DNA of 64,000 nucleotides, from assembly GCF_030622045.1 (NCBI RefSeq), contig NZ_CP130886.1:5402001-5466000 (forward strand), given 5' to 3'. The stretch's first letter is position 1. Every line of letters begins with the position of its first letter. Below, in pieces: positions 1-7,451 of the stretch. A program made the translations under genes and the position numbers. The stretch is from Planctellipticum variicoloris (lineage in GTDB: Bacteria > Planctomycetota > Planctomycetia > Planctomycetales > Planctomycetaceae). A model generated the notes under the pieces. It saw only the letters and a program-made list of their open reading frames with translations, did no database searches and had not been told where the DNA came from.

Positions 1-168
1 GTTCAGATTGCGTTCACGACGGCGTTTGCTGGGTATGCGCTGGGTCTGTGGCAGCTTCACATCTGGTATCTGCGGTCGCTGGTGACGACGGTCAAATCGA
101 CGATCGACGGGGCGGTTTATGCGGCGCTGACGGCGGGGCTGCTGGCGTGGCTGTGGCCGGGGCCTTGA
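1..168 (+). CDS. C-terminal end of a membrane protein (partial)
   Basis: The window opens inside this gene: the frame is open from base 1 to a TGA at 166-168 and supplies the last 55 residues. They contain two hydrophobic stretches (about residues 3-26 and 38-54) joined by a short basic segment, [13 protein letters not shown]. This fits the last two spans of an integral membrane protein. No catalytic motif is present in the fragment and no function can be assigned. It converges with the minus-strand gene that ends at 188, and a hairpin lies between the two stop codons. Confidence 0.6.
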   Translation, partial: VQIAFTTAFAGYALGLWQLHIWYLRSLVTTVKSTIDGAVYAALTAGLLAWLWPGP

Positions 169-170
169 TC

Positions 171-190
171 GGCCGGCACAGCCGGCCCTA
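171..190 (-). repeat. TAG-hairpin repeat, copy 1
   Basis: On the minus strand the stop codon TAG (190-188) is followed at once by a hairpin with arms GGCCGGC and GCCGGCC and loop TGT. The same layout recurs at 6801-6821 and 55015-55034. It could act as a transcript end or as a REP-like mobile sequence. Confidence 0.55.
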
Positions 191-1390
191 CCGCGGACCT
201 CGCAGAATCACCGCGTCGCACCAGTTGGCGTAGTCGCTGACGTCGGCCTGTTCGCCGAAGTCGACGATCAGCGTCAGCTCTCCGGCTCCCGTGAGCGGGA
301 CCGGCGGAACGGCGAGCGGCGGCGACTGGGATGTCAGCTCGGGGCTGGTCCAGACGTCCTGGCCGTCGACGGCGACGCGGAAGCGGACGCTGCCGCGGGG
401 GGCGGCTTCGTCGTCGAGTCCGACGATGGCCCGGAACTCGCGGTCGCCCGGCTCGACGGCAAAGCGGGCGACGGTCTGGCTGTGCATGCCGAGACCGGTG
501 GCGAACTCCCGGTTGCGGATCCGCAGCGGTCCGCGCCAGACGTTGCGATTGACCACGAGGGGCCACTTGGACGACAGGAACGGCGTGTGAACGACCGACG
601 TCGGCGTCCGTTCCGCCAGGGGTTGGACGCGCGGTCCGAAGACGTCGCAGCGGCAGATTTCGCCCAGTGGAACGATCACGTCGGCCTGCCAGGGGAGGCG
701 CAGGCGAACGGCGTCCCCTTCGACCTGCTCGGCCGCGATCGCCGTCACCCGCGAGCCGTCGCGGAGGCGGAAGACCAGACGCGGCCCCGTCGTTGCGGGA
801 AAGCTGCTCAGGTCGGGGTCGAGGCCAATGGCCCGGACGCGGCGGCGATCGAGCTTGATGGGATTGCCGGAGCGGTCGATTTCGACAAAGGCGCCGTCCA
901 GACTCAGGAGCTGATCGGCGGTCCGTTCGCCGTTGCTCAGCACGACGAGGTCCGCGCCGCCCGATCGCGTTTCGAGATCCCTCCAGAGATTTCGCCGCGC
1001 TGGGCCGGGCGCCGGCAGGTCCAGAATCAATGAGGAAAGCGTTTCCAGGGGAACGACCTGGATGGGCCAGGGGGTGTAGCGTTCCCAGCCGACTTTCAGC
1101 GTTTCGTCGGCCATTTCAATCGGCCGGGCCAACCAGGTGTCACCGTTGGCGAATGTCAGAGCGGCCGCGCCGGCCTTGAGCGGGTCGGCGGTCCGCCCGA
1201 AGTCGATGGAAACGATCTGTTCGACGGGGAGCGGGTCTTTCAGGACGATGGCCGATTTTGTCCAGCCCTGCAGCGGGCCTTTCAGTTCGCGTCCGTCGGC
1301 GTCGAGGACCGTGACGCGATCTTCCGCCCTGGCTGCGGCGGCCAGCGTCAGCAGGAGAATCGCGGCGAGGCTGCGGCGCATAAGGCTCAT
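188..1390 (-). CDS. Exported NPCBM-domain protein
   Basis: A 400-residue exported protein. Residues 1-22 form a signal peptide (MSLMRRSLAAILLLTLAAAARA). The middle is beta-rich without a recognised motif. The last ~110 residues look like an NPCBM/NEW2 domain, a carbohydrate-binding-type fold known from glycosidases: it contains GLGMHSQ, then FRAIVGLDDE, RFRVAVDGQ and a closing YANWCDAVIL. No glycosidase catalytic domain is visible. The start is set by an ATGA overlap with the stop of the upstream prenyltransferase-like gene, so the two are probably translationally coupled. It is the last gene of a minus-strand run starting near 4946. Its TAG stop is directly followed by a GC-rich hairpin. A role in binding glycans outside the cytoplasm is inferred. 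Confidence 0.8.
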   Translation of the reverse strand: MSLMRRSLAAILLLTLAAAARAEDRVTVLDADGRELKGPLQGWTKSAIVLKDPLPVEQIVSIDFGRTADPLKAGAAALTFANGDTWLARPIEMADETLKVGWERYTPWPIQVVPLETLSSLILDLPAPGPARRNLWRDLETRSGGADLVVLSNGERTADQLLSLDGAFVEIDRSGNPIKLDRRRVRAIGLDPDLSSFPATTGPRLVFRLRDGSRVTAIAAEQVEGDAVRLRLPWQADVIVPLGEICRCDVFGPRVQPLAERTPTSVVHTPFLSSKWPLVVNRNVWRGPLRIRNREFATGLGMHSQTVARFAVEPGDREFRAIVGLDDEAAPRGSVRFRVAVDGQDVWTSPELTSQSPPLAVPPVPLTGAGELTLIVDFGEQADVSDYANWCDAVILRGPR

Positions 1391-2439
1391 CGCTGGAAGA
1401 TCGGCAGAAAGTTGTTGGGCATCTGCAGGATGATGCAGGACATGGCGGTGGCGTACTCGGGATTGATCAATGGATCGGACCACATGCCGTCGGGGAGCTG
1501 CCGGGCGATAAGCTCGCCGCGGATCGCGGGATACCAGCGTTTCCACCGCTCGCCGCCCGCCTGCCACATCGCCTGAACTGCGTAATATTGGCCGTAGTAG
1601 TAGTGCGCGTCGTAGCGCAGCATGTCCCCCTGAGGCTCGTAGCGGCTGATGTAATCGAGACCGCGGTCGATATCGCGTCCTTCGTAGATGCCGGCGCTGT
1701 AAAGAGCCACGACTCCGGCGGCGGTTCGCGGAAAGGCGCTCGTCGGTCGACCGCTGAGCTGGTAGCGGAAGCCGCCGTCGGCGACCTGGGATTTGCGGAC
1801 ATACTCCGTGCACTGGTCGACGGTGGTTTTGGGGACGTGCAGACCGCAGTTGCGGGCGGCGCGGAGGGCCATGATCTGGCAGACGGTGACGGAGATGTCT
1901 GCGTCGCGGCCGTCGGGATCGTAGCGCCAGCCCCCTTCCTTGTTCTGCGAATTGACGATGAGCTGCACGGCGGCCTTGAGCGTCGTCCGGACGTCGTCCC
2001 GCGGCGAGAGCCCGTAGACTTCGGCGAGAAACAGCGTGGCGAAGCCGTGGCCGTACATGGGGCCGTGCTGGGCGCTGTCTTCGCGGATGATGTAGCCCGA
2101 CGGCTGAGCCGAGGCGAGGATGAAGTCCACCGTCCGCGTGACGTGTTCGCCGTACGGCCCGCGGTCGGGGAGATTGCCGGCTGACAGGAAGGCCATGCCG
2201 CTGAGCGCGGCGACGGCGACGTTGCGGCGGTAGTCGCGGCCGGAGCCGAAGGATCCGTCGGGGTGCTGCCGGGTGGCCAGGGCCGCCAGACCGGCGTCGA
2301 TGGCCCGCTGGGCTTCGGGGGTGACTTCTTCGCGACCGGCAGCCTCAATGGAGCGGCCTTCCAGGGGCTGGGCCAGGGCGGGACAACCGGTTGCGATCAA
2401 CAGGAGCAGTACGGCGACGACTGGGCCGAGGCTACTGAT
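1387..2439 (-). CDS. Prenyltransferase/squalene-cyclase-like repeat protein (start unresolved)
   Basis: About 350 residues made of alpha/alpha-toroid repeats of the prenyltransferase/squalene oxidase type: repeated QxxDGSFG, NKEGGWRYDP, VADGGFRY and LPDGMWSDP segments alternate with helices. The terpene-cyclase DxDD motif is not evident, so cyclase activity should not be assumed; such proteins in planctomycetes are usually of unknown function. A hydrophobic, signal-like stretch (GPVVAVLLLLIATGCPALA) opens the recognisable part. No ATG, GTG or TTG lies just before it in frame. The nearest candidates are a GTG at 2571, inside the upstream gene, and a TTG at 2400 that would cut the signal. The coordinate 2439 only marks where the frame leaves the upstream gene. 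It overlaps the NPCBM gene by ATGA. Confidence 0.7.
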   Translation of the reverse strand: MSSLGPVVAVLLLLIATGCPALAQPLEGRSIEAAGREEVTPEAQRAIDAGLAALATRQHPDGSFGSGRDYRRNVAVAALSGMAFLSAGNLPDRGPYGEHVTRTVDFILASAQPSGYIIREDSAQHGPMYGHGFATLFLAEVYGLSPRDDVRTTLKAAVQLIVNSQNKEGGWRYDPDGRDADISVTVCQIMALRAARNCGLHVPKTTVDQCTEYVRKSQVADGGFRYQLSGRPTSAFPRTAAGVVALYSAGIYEGRDIDRGLDYISRYEPQGDMLRYDAHYYYGQYYAVQAMWQAGGERWKRWYPAIRGELIARQLPDGMWSDPLINPEYATAMSCIILQMPNNFLPIFQR

Positions 2440-2839
2440 TCCAGGCCGGGGCGTTGCCCCCGGCCGGGATGGGCTGGATGGCGACCGGGGGAGGCCCCTG
2501 CTGCCAGACGGGCTGACCGGGGACGGCTCCAGCGGGGACGACGGTCCCCGGGGGGACGGCGACCACGCCACGGGCCAGCGCCGCCTGCCGGCGCTGTTCG
2601 AGCTGCGCCAGTTGCTGGTTGCGGCTGGACTCACTGCGGGGCTCCACAAAGGACCGCGGTCGCGTGGCCGTTTCCGGTCCGGCGCTCTCGTCGGGGAACG
2701 GGTCGTGCAGTCCGTAGGAACGGGCTTCTTCGCCGGGATGGCGAGGATACCACGACAGGTACCGCGTTTCGGGCAGCGCGCAGCCGCCGACCAGCAGCAG
2801 CCAGAGGGTCATTGCCAGCGCAGTCCTGACACGCATCAC
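2432..2839 (-). CDS. Small lipoprotein, function unknown
   Basis: A 135-residue protein with an N-terminal lipoprotein signal: a hydrophobic segment ends in LLVGGC, with the acylated Cys at position 20. The mature part starts ALPETRYLSWYPRHPG, and its C-terminal half is rich in Pro, Gln, Ala and Gly (a low-complexity tail ending PAWNQ). It should be anchored in a membrane facing the periplasm. It sits in a minus-strand run of exported proteins, directly before the prenyltransferase-like gene with which it overlaps. No enzymatic motif is visible. The function is unknown. Confidence 0.65.
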   Translation of the reverse strand: MMRVRTALAMTLWLLLVGGCALPETRYLSWYPRHPGEEARSYGLHDPFPDESAGPETATRPRSFVEPRSESSRNQQLAQLEQRRQAALARGVVAVPPGTVVPAGAVPGQPVWQQGPPPVAIQPIPAGGNAPAWNQ

Positions 2840-2975
2840 ACCATCCTTCCTGGAACCGGCCCGCCAAGCCTCCGGCCCGACGATCCGGGGATTATAGGCA
2901 ATTCCGGGGAAGGGCGGATAGGCCGATCCGCTTCGGCGTGCATGGGACGGTCGACGTCAGGAGCAAACGCGGCAC

Positions 2976-3347
2976 TTACAGCCGCCGGGAGTCCACCTGG
3001 AACGTCATGCCGAAGAACCAGACGACGGACAGGCGGGTTCGTCTGGCCAGGCCTGGAACGACTTCCTGGTTGACGTCGACTGTTACGAGAAACGGAAACG
3101 GGGCGTGCGCGTTTTCGATGGAGTCACCGGCGGGCTCTGCGGGCTTCGCATCGCCGCCGCGGTAGTGCGTCGTCACCTGCTGTCGCTGCTCGGAGGGGAG
3201 CATGCTGCGCGCCCACAGGGAGACGTCCTGAGTCCCCAACAGGGCGGTCAGCCCCCAGGCGATAGAAACGAGGAAGACTCCCGCGACCAGAATTTCGACG
3301 CGCCGAACCCAGGAGTCCCTCCGCCGCCTCTGATATTTACGCCACAT
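2976..3347 (-). CDS. Hypothetical single-span membrane protein
   Basis: A 123-residue protein with a very basic N-terminus (MWRKYQRRRRDSWVRR) followed by one transmembrane helix (about residues 17-40). The remaining ~80 residues face the far side and contain a short beta-rich segment ending LSVVWFFGMTFQVDS. The basic N-terminus predicts N-in topology. It lies 45 bp downstream of the LamG/propeller gene on the same strand and probably shares its transcript. No family was recognised. Confidence 0.5.
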   Translation of the reverse strand: MWRKYQRRRRDSWVRRVEILVAGVFLVSIAWGLTALLGTQDVSLWARSMLPSEQRQQVTTHYRGGDAKPAEPAGDSIENAHAPFPFLVTVDVNQEVVPGLARRTRLSVVWFFGMTFQVDSRRL

Positions 3348-3392
3348 CTCCCGCTGCCCTGTTGTGCCGGATTGTCCCGGTCCTGGCTCGTG

Positions 3393-4946
3393 TCACCGCT
3401 CGACGTCCATCCACAGGTTTCGCATTGTCCCGACGAATCTCCCCCGCTGTCCATCACCGATTTGGAAATTCTGCCCCGCCGTCGCCAGATTCAGCCGGCC
3501 GGCGTCGGTTTCTGCTGTCAGGCGGCCGTCGACGAACAGGCGCAGCCGGCCTGACGTCCGCTGGGCCACGATGTCGTGCCAGCCCGGCCCCAGCTCCCGG
3601 TCGTCCGTCACGCAGCTCCCGGCCGACATCGACCAGATTCTCCCCGAAGGGAGCGTTGTGGCGAAGAGCCGGCCCTGGAACGTCGCCATCGTCCAGACCC
3701 GCCGGTATTTCACGTCGGGCGTTTCGTCGAGCTGCTTCAGCAGCTTCCAGCTCTGGTCGCCTTCGTAGCGGTAGACCTCGGCCTTCGGCAGCGAACCGGC
3801 GTAGAAGACGCCGTTGTGGACGAGCATCCCCATGACTTCCAGCTCCTCTCCCAGCCGGCCGGCGTCGGTCCACTGGTTACCTGCTTCGAGCCGGTAGACC
3901 TTGCCGCTGGGCCAGGTCCCCACGTGGAGGGCTCGCTGGTAGGTCGCGAAGGAATACGTCTGCGTGTTGTCCGCCCCCGCGAGGCCCAGGTCCTGCCACG
4001 CCGTGCCGTCGTAGCGGTAGACCGAACCGCTGTCGTAACTGCTGGCGTAGATGGCGCCGTCGTGGACCGCGAGCGCCTCGACCCGTTTGCCGTCCGGCGT
4101 GGGAATCGACGTCCACTGTTTGCCCCCTTCGTAGCGGAAGAAGCCCGCCGGGCGGTAGAGGGATGAGGCGTAGAGTTTTCCGCCGTACGTGACGAAGGCG
4201 GCGATAGCTTCGGTCGGCGTCAGGTCTCCGACGAGCTCCCACTCGCCCGCCTTGACGAGGCGATAGACTTTGCCGCCAAGCGCTGGGTTCTCCGACTCCG
4301 TGAGGGCCGAGCCCCCCAGCCGATACTTCCCGGTCCCTGCGTAGAGCTGCCCTCCAAAGCTGGCGAGGGCCGTGATGGAGTTGGAGCCGTCGAGCCGCCC
4401 CAGCGATTCCCACTTTCCCGGACCTGCGTACCGATAGACCTGCCCCGCCTCGTCTGTTCCCGGTTCACAGGTTCCCGCATAAAGCTGCCCATCATGAACG
4501 CACAATGCAAACCCGAGGATCGCCGATCCCGGCCGGCCTTCGTCGCGCCAGGTCGGCTCAGTCCCGGCATCGATGCCGAATTGCAGTTGCCGCCAGTTGG
4601 ACTGGCTGCTGGTGCTGCCGGTGTTGTTGCGCAGGCCGAGCGAAAATCCATGCCGGGTTTTGGCATCCCAGAGGCTGACGAGGTCTCCCAGATCGTGCGT
4701 GCCGGTCTCTTCGGTCTGGAACGAAAGGCCGACGGTGAAGTCGCCGGTTCCGAGTGCACGTTCGAGCGGCACGGCGGCGACGGGTAAGGACTTGCCGTCG
4801 AAGGTGACGGCGTCATTGCCGATCAGCCGACGGGCCGTGGCGGAGGGCTGCGGGAGGGGAACGTCCGCTCCGATCGCGGTTCCCGCTGAGATCGAGAAGG
4901 TCGCCAGCCAGAGACACCAGAGCAGGACAGAGGGGGCGGTGCGCAT
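3393..4946 (-). CDS. Exported LamG-like protein with an inserted beta-propeller
   Basis: A 517-residue exported protein. The ATG at 4946 is preferred because it follows an AAAGG Shine-Dalgarno sequence and gives a clean signal peptide (residues 1-27, ending GTAIGA). An in-frame ATG at 4970 would add eight residues. Residues ~45-120 (FTVGLSFQTEE, WDAKTRHGFSLGLR) and the last ~80 residues (GWHDIVAQR, LRLFVDGRL, FVGTMRNLWM) look like the two halves of one LamG/concanavalin-like sandwich. Between them lie about seven Kelch-like repeats of the form LYAGT-x-VYRY-x-W. The architecture suggests ligand or glycan binding outside the cytoplasm. It appears to be the first gene of the minus-strand run down to 188. 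Confidence 0.7.
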   Translation of the reverse strand: MRTAPSVLLWCLWLATFSISAGTAIGADVPLPQPSATARRLIGNDAVTFDGKSLPVAAVPLERALGTGDFTVGLSFQTEETGTHDLGDLVSLWDAKTRHGFSLGLRNNTGSTSSQSNWRQLQFGIDAGTEPTWRDEGRPGSAILGFALCVHDGQLYAGTCEPGTDEAGQVYRYAGPGKWESLGRLDGSNSITALASFGGQLYAGTGKYRLGGSALTESENPALGGKVYRLVKAGEWELVGDLTPTEAIAAFVTYGGKLYASSLYRPAGFFRYEGGKQWTSIPTPDGKRVEALAVHDGAIYASSYDSGSVYRYDGTAWQDLGLAGADNTQTYSFATYQRALHVGTWPSGKVYRLEAGNQWTDAGRLGEELEVMGMLVHNGVFYAGSLPKAEVYRYEGDQSWKLLKQLDETPDVKYRRVWTMATFQGRLFATTLPSGRIWSMSAGSCVTDDRELGPGWHDIVAQRTSGRLRLFVDGRLTAETDAGRLNLATAGQNFQIGDGQRGRFVGTMRNLWMDVER

Positions 4947-4983
4947 GGAGACCTTTCGGCTTGTTTTCATGAGAGAAGAAAGG

Positions 4984-5155
4984 TTTACCGCGGAGGGCGC
5001 GGAGCTCAGAAGAGACTTCTCAGGAAAGTGAAAAGTGAGTCGTGAGTAATGCAAAGTGAGTCGTGAAAGTCGCAGCGTAGTCCTGCCGCCTTCCGTCACT
5101 TTGCACTCATCACTACTCACTCTCCGGATGTTTTCTCCGCGTTCTCCGTGGCGAG
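4984..5155. repeat. Intergenic phrase repeats (gcggag / gtgagt families)
   Basis: This intergenic block contains 'ccgcggagggcgcggag' near its left end and the complementary sense 'ctccgcgttctccgtgg' near its right end. Between them are tandem gtgagt phrases (aaagtgagtcgtgagt, then aaagtgagtcgtgaaa) and their inverse 'cactttgcactcatcactactcactc'. The whole could fold into a long imperfect hairpin. Similar phrases occur in many other gaps of this window. Confidence 0.6.
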
Positions 5156-5238
5156 TCCTTCCGGAATTCCTTCCACACAGACCGATCAACGGACGTTGAT
5201 GCTATCGCGGGGTGCAGTGCGGATGCAATGCTCTGCTG

Positions 5239-5694
5239 TCAGGCGTTCGAACCCGTTTCCGCTTCGATTAACGACTTCAGACGCTCCATCGCCGCCGTCG
5301 TCTGCGCGGGGAGATGACGCTTGATCAACGGGGACATCAGCCGGGCGATCAGCGTCTGCGGAACGATCTCGATCGCATGCGTCAGCCGGGTTCCGGTCGC
5401 TGTCGGGGTCATGCGGAAGTCGACGGTGACGGCGAGCAATTTGTCGCGATAGTGGCACGTCAGTCGTTCGCCGGGGACGCGGGCGGTGATTTCGCCCTCC
5501 ATCACCCCGGTATGGCTCCCCTCGCGGTAGGCGTACCGCAGCTTCGTGCCGACCGCGTTGGGACCGGGGCTGAGCTTTTCCAGGCCGGTGCAGCGCTCCA
5601 GCCAGCTCGGCGTGCGGCTGAAGTCGTCGATGACGGCGAAGACCTGTGCGGGACTGCGGAGGATGTCGACCGAGTGTTCGAAGTGAATCGACAA
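5239..5694 (-). CDS. SRPBCC-family (polyketide cyclase/START-like) protein
   Basis: A 151-residue protein beginning with a TTG codon eight bases after a GGAG ribosome-binding site; no in-frame ATG is available upstream. The pattern is typical of the SRPBCC/Bet v1-like fold: an opening strand FEHSVDILRSPAQVFAVIDDF with PAQVF before helix 1, then WLERCTGLEKL, a long beta-sheet, and a C-terminal helix (about residues 125-147). Members bind hydrophobic ligands in a cavity. This one resembles the 'polyketide cyclase/dehydrase' group, which is a fold label and not proof of activity. It is a single gene bounded by repeat-rich spacers. The ligand is unknown. Confidence 0.8.
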   Translation of the reverse strand: MSIHFEHSVDILRSPAQVFAVIDDFSRTPSWLERCTGLEKLSPGPNAVGTKLRYAYREGSHTGVMEGEITARVPGERLTCHYRDKLLAVTVDFRMTPTATGTRLTHAIEIVPQTLIARLMSPLIKRHLPAQTTAAMERLKSLIEAETGSNA

Positions 5695-5779
5695 GAGGCG
5701 CTCTCCAGAGATACTGCCGGGCGAAGCGTTCCAACGTCATCATGACGGTCGTCGGCCCGAGGTTCCACTGCGATCGCGC

Positions 5780-5895
5780 GGGTGGCACGCCCAGAGTCCG
5801 CGATGGGCGTGGCTTTTGAAATCGTTGAGCGTTGAGTGTTGAGCGTCGAGGAACTCAAAGAACACGCCCTTCGCAGACTCAGGGACGTGCCACCC
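5780..5895. repeat. Long palindromic repeat, copy 1 (gggtggcacgccc family)
   Basis: The element starts GGGTGGCACGCCCAGAG and ends CTCAGGGACGTGCCACCC, so the ends are inverted repeats. Internal phrases gatgggcgtgg and cacgcccttcg also pair. A second, shorter copy is at 58431-58514. This copy also carries a tandem gttgag phrase in its middle. Confidence 0.65.
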
Positions 5896-5916
5896 GCTGC
5901 GGCAGATTTCGCTCCC

Positions 5917-6252
5917 CTAATCCTTCGCTGGAGACCGGTAACTCGTCTGATCCCGGCACTCCGGCAGCCCGCGGATCCGCAGCCAGTATTCTTCGCGGAT
6001 GTCTTCGTCGATCTCGACCACTCCGCCATACAGTGAGTCGCTGCCGTCCTTTTTGGGGCCGGAGATCCAGACTTCGTCCCCCGTCTCGACGTCAATGTAG
6101 TTGCCCTTGATCCCCTTTCCTCTCAACGATTGAAACTCCCGTCCGCCGTAGTGCAGCGTGCTGCCGGTCTTCGAAAACGAGACGCGACCGATCCGCGCCG
6201 GGCCGGACAGGCCCTCGGATTTGTCTTCGAGGTACATGATGCGGGATTTCAT
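5917..6252 (-). CDS. Conserved hypothetical protein
   Basis: A 111-residue soluble protein starting MKSRIMYLEDKSEGLSGPAR. The middle carries a Lys/Gly-rich segment (FQSLRGKGIKGNY), then DVETGDEVWISGPKK and EIDEDIREEYW. I recognise this as a small conserved protein seen in several bacterial groups; some entries carry the misleading label '1-deoxy-D-xylulose-5-phosphate synthase', but it lacks that enzyme's domains. Beta-rich content suggests a small barrel. The start is the first ATG that leaves the conserved N-terminus intact. It overlaps the 3' part of the upstream gene by 161 bases in another frame. Confidence 0.65.
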   Translation of the reverse strand: MKSRIMYLEDKSEGLSGPARIGRVSFSKTGSTLHYGGREFQSLRGKGIKGNYIDVETGDEVWISGPKKDGSDSLYGGVVEIDEDIREEYWLRIRGLPECRDQTSYRSPAKD

Positions 6253-6694
6253 GGTCGACACTTTCGCTTCTTTCCTGGCGGGCGTCATCGACGAATTCGA
6301 AGACTTCGTCGTGGCTCCATGCCAGCAAGCCCGCGCCATTCTCCGGAAACACAAAAACGTCATCACTCGACGGATAGCAGAAGTCGTCCCAAAATGCGAC
6401 GAACGCTTCCCACGGCAATGAAATCGCGGTCCTACGGTCCCACACGACAGAGACTTGATCGCCTGTCGCGATGCCGAGCTTCATGAGCCAGGGACGCGTC
6501 GATTCGCAATCTTCATTGGCTCGATGCACGGTAGTGATAACGGTTCGTTGGCGAAAAATGTCTTCTCCCAGACAGTACAGACGTTCGGCTTCGACTTCAG
6601 ATAGCGGCGTCAGTGATTCGAGGACTTCGGGAGGGAGTACCGCGTGCGACTGTTGAGTCCAGCGCCACGCCAGCGGAAACGTTTCGATGCCCAT
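6092..6694 (-). CDS. Hypothetical protein (possibly DUF2947-like)
   Basis: A 200-residue soluble acidic protein from the ATG at 6694 (MGIETFPLAWRWTQQSHAVL). Notable segments are W-rich: VSVVWDRRTAISLPWEAF, then WDDFCYPSSDDVFVFPENG and WSHDEVFEF. The opening recalls DUF2947 proteins, but I cannot confirm that. The conserved-looking part ends near residue 147; the last ~53 residues are read from DNA that also encodes the downstream 111-residue protein in another frame. The true C-terminus may therefore have been extended by a late frameshift or loss of a stop codon. No enzymatic motif is visible. Confidence 0.5.
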   Translation of the reverse strand: MGIETFPLAWRWTQQSHAVLPPEVLESLTPLSEVEAERLYCLGEDIFRQRTVITTVHRANEDCESTRPWLMKLGIATGDQVSVVWDRRTAISLPWEAFVAFWDDFCYPSSDDVFVFPENGAGLLAWSHDEVFEFVDDARQERSESVDHEIPHHVPRRQIRGPVRPGADRSRLVFEDRQHAALRRTGVSIVERKGDQGQLH

Positions 6695-6800
6695 GGCGCA
6701 ACTCTTTCCAACTGTTCGCCACACAACGGAAGTCCCGCAGGGCCGGTTTCACCGGCCTCAGCGTCTTGAATTCCTGACGCGGGGTCAATCCACGCCTGTC

Positions 6801-6821
6801 GGCCGGGCGCGCCCGGCCCTA
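6801..6821 (-). repeat. TAG-hairpin repeat, copy 2
   Basis: On the minus strand the stop TAG (6821-6819) of the upstream gene is followed directly by a hairpin with arms GGCCGGGC and GCCCGGCC and a two-base centre. The layout is the same as at 171-190 and 55015-55034. Confidence 0.55.
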
Positions 6822-7451
6822 CTTGCTCATCGCTATTAACGGCGCCCCCGCCCACTCCGGGGCCGGTTGAGGATCGGGCTGCAGGTCGGTGAAGTCGGCG
6901 ATCAGTTCGTCGACTCCCTCCCGTCGGCGGAAGAGCTGACCGCCGCGCGTCGAGAGGATGTTTCCCAGGAAATCGCGGCCGCACCAGTCTGCACCAGGAA
7001 CGTCGTTTCTCGGCAAGGGATAGGGCGCCGTCCCTTCCACGACCCGGATCCCCTGCAGGGGGAAATCGGGGTGAGTCTTCAGGGTTGGCTTGCACCAGAT
7101 GGGGCGCAACATCACCTCGCGGTTGGTCCGAAACCGCCCGCCGCCGCCGTACGTCGTCCCCTGCGGCCAGAGGATCAGCGCCTGCAGCCAGGGGACGCGG
7201 CTGACGGCGGTCCAGGCGTGCGTGAATGCCGTCCCGCCGCGACTTCCCTGAAGGATTGAAGTCAGCAGCAGAGTCCCGTCCGGCGAGACATCGCAACTGT
7301 TTTCGTAGATTCTTCCTTTGATCCAGGCGCCGTGGACGAACCGGTCGTTCGCGGTGTCCCATTCGATCACGTGATACCAGCGCGAAGGCCCCCGGCGGAG
7401 GATCACCGCCATTGGGACGTCGCGAGCCGGGATGACGAACAGGCTGACCAT
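6819..7451 (-). CDS. Hypothetical protein
   Basis: A 210-residue protein starting MVSLFVIPARDVPMAVILRR. It has scattered beta-propeller-like strands (WYHVIEWDTANDRFVHG, then CDVSPDGTLLLTSILQG) and many Trp and Pro residues, but no complete repeat set, signal peptide or membrane span. The DVSPDGTLLL phrase is like one WD40 or TolB strand, which is too little for a family call. It stands alone between two repeat-bearing spacers. Its stop codon is immediately followed by a hairpin of the TAG-hairpin repeat. Confidence 0.55.
   Translation of the reverse strand: MVSLFVIPARDVPMAVILRRGPSRWYHVIEWDTANDRFVHGAWIKGRIYENSCDVSPDGTLLLTSILQGSRGGTAFTHAWTAVSRVPWLQALILWPQGTTYGGGGRFRTNREVMLRPIWCKPTLKTHPDFPLQGIRVVEGTAPYPLPRNDVPGADWCGRDFLGNILSTRGGQLFRRREGVDELIADFTDLQPDPQPAPEWAGAPLIAMSK

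Noticed and set aside
188-1813. Longer start for the NPCBM gene (to 1813)
   Set aside because: The extra N-terminus overlaps the prenyltransferase-like gene in another frame and hides the signal peptide; the ATG at 1390 gives an ATGA junction.
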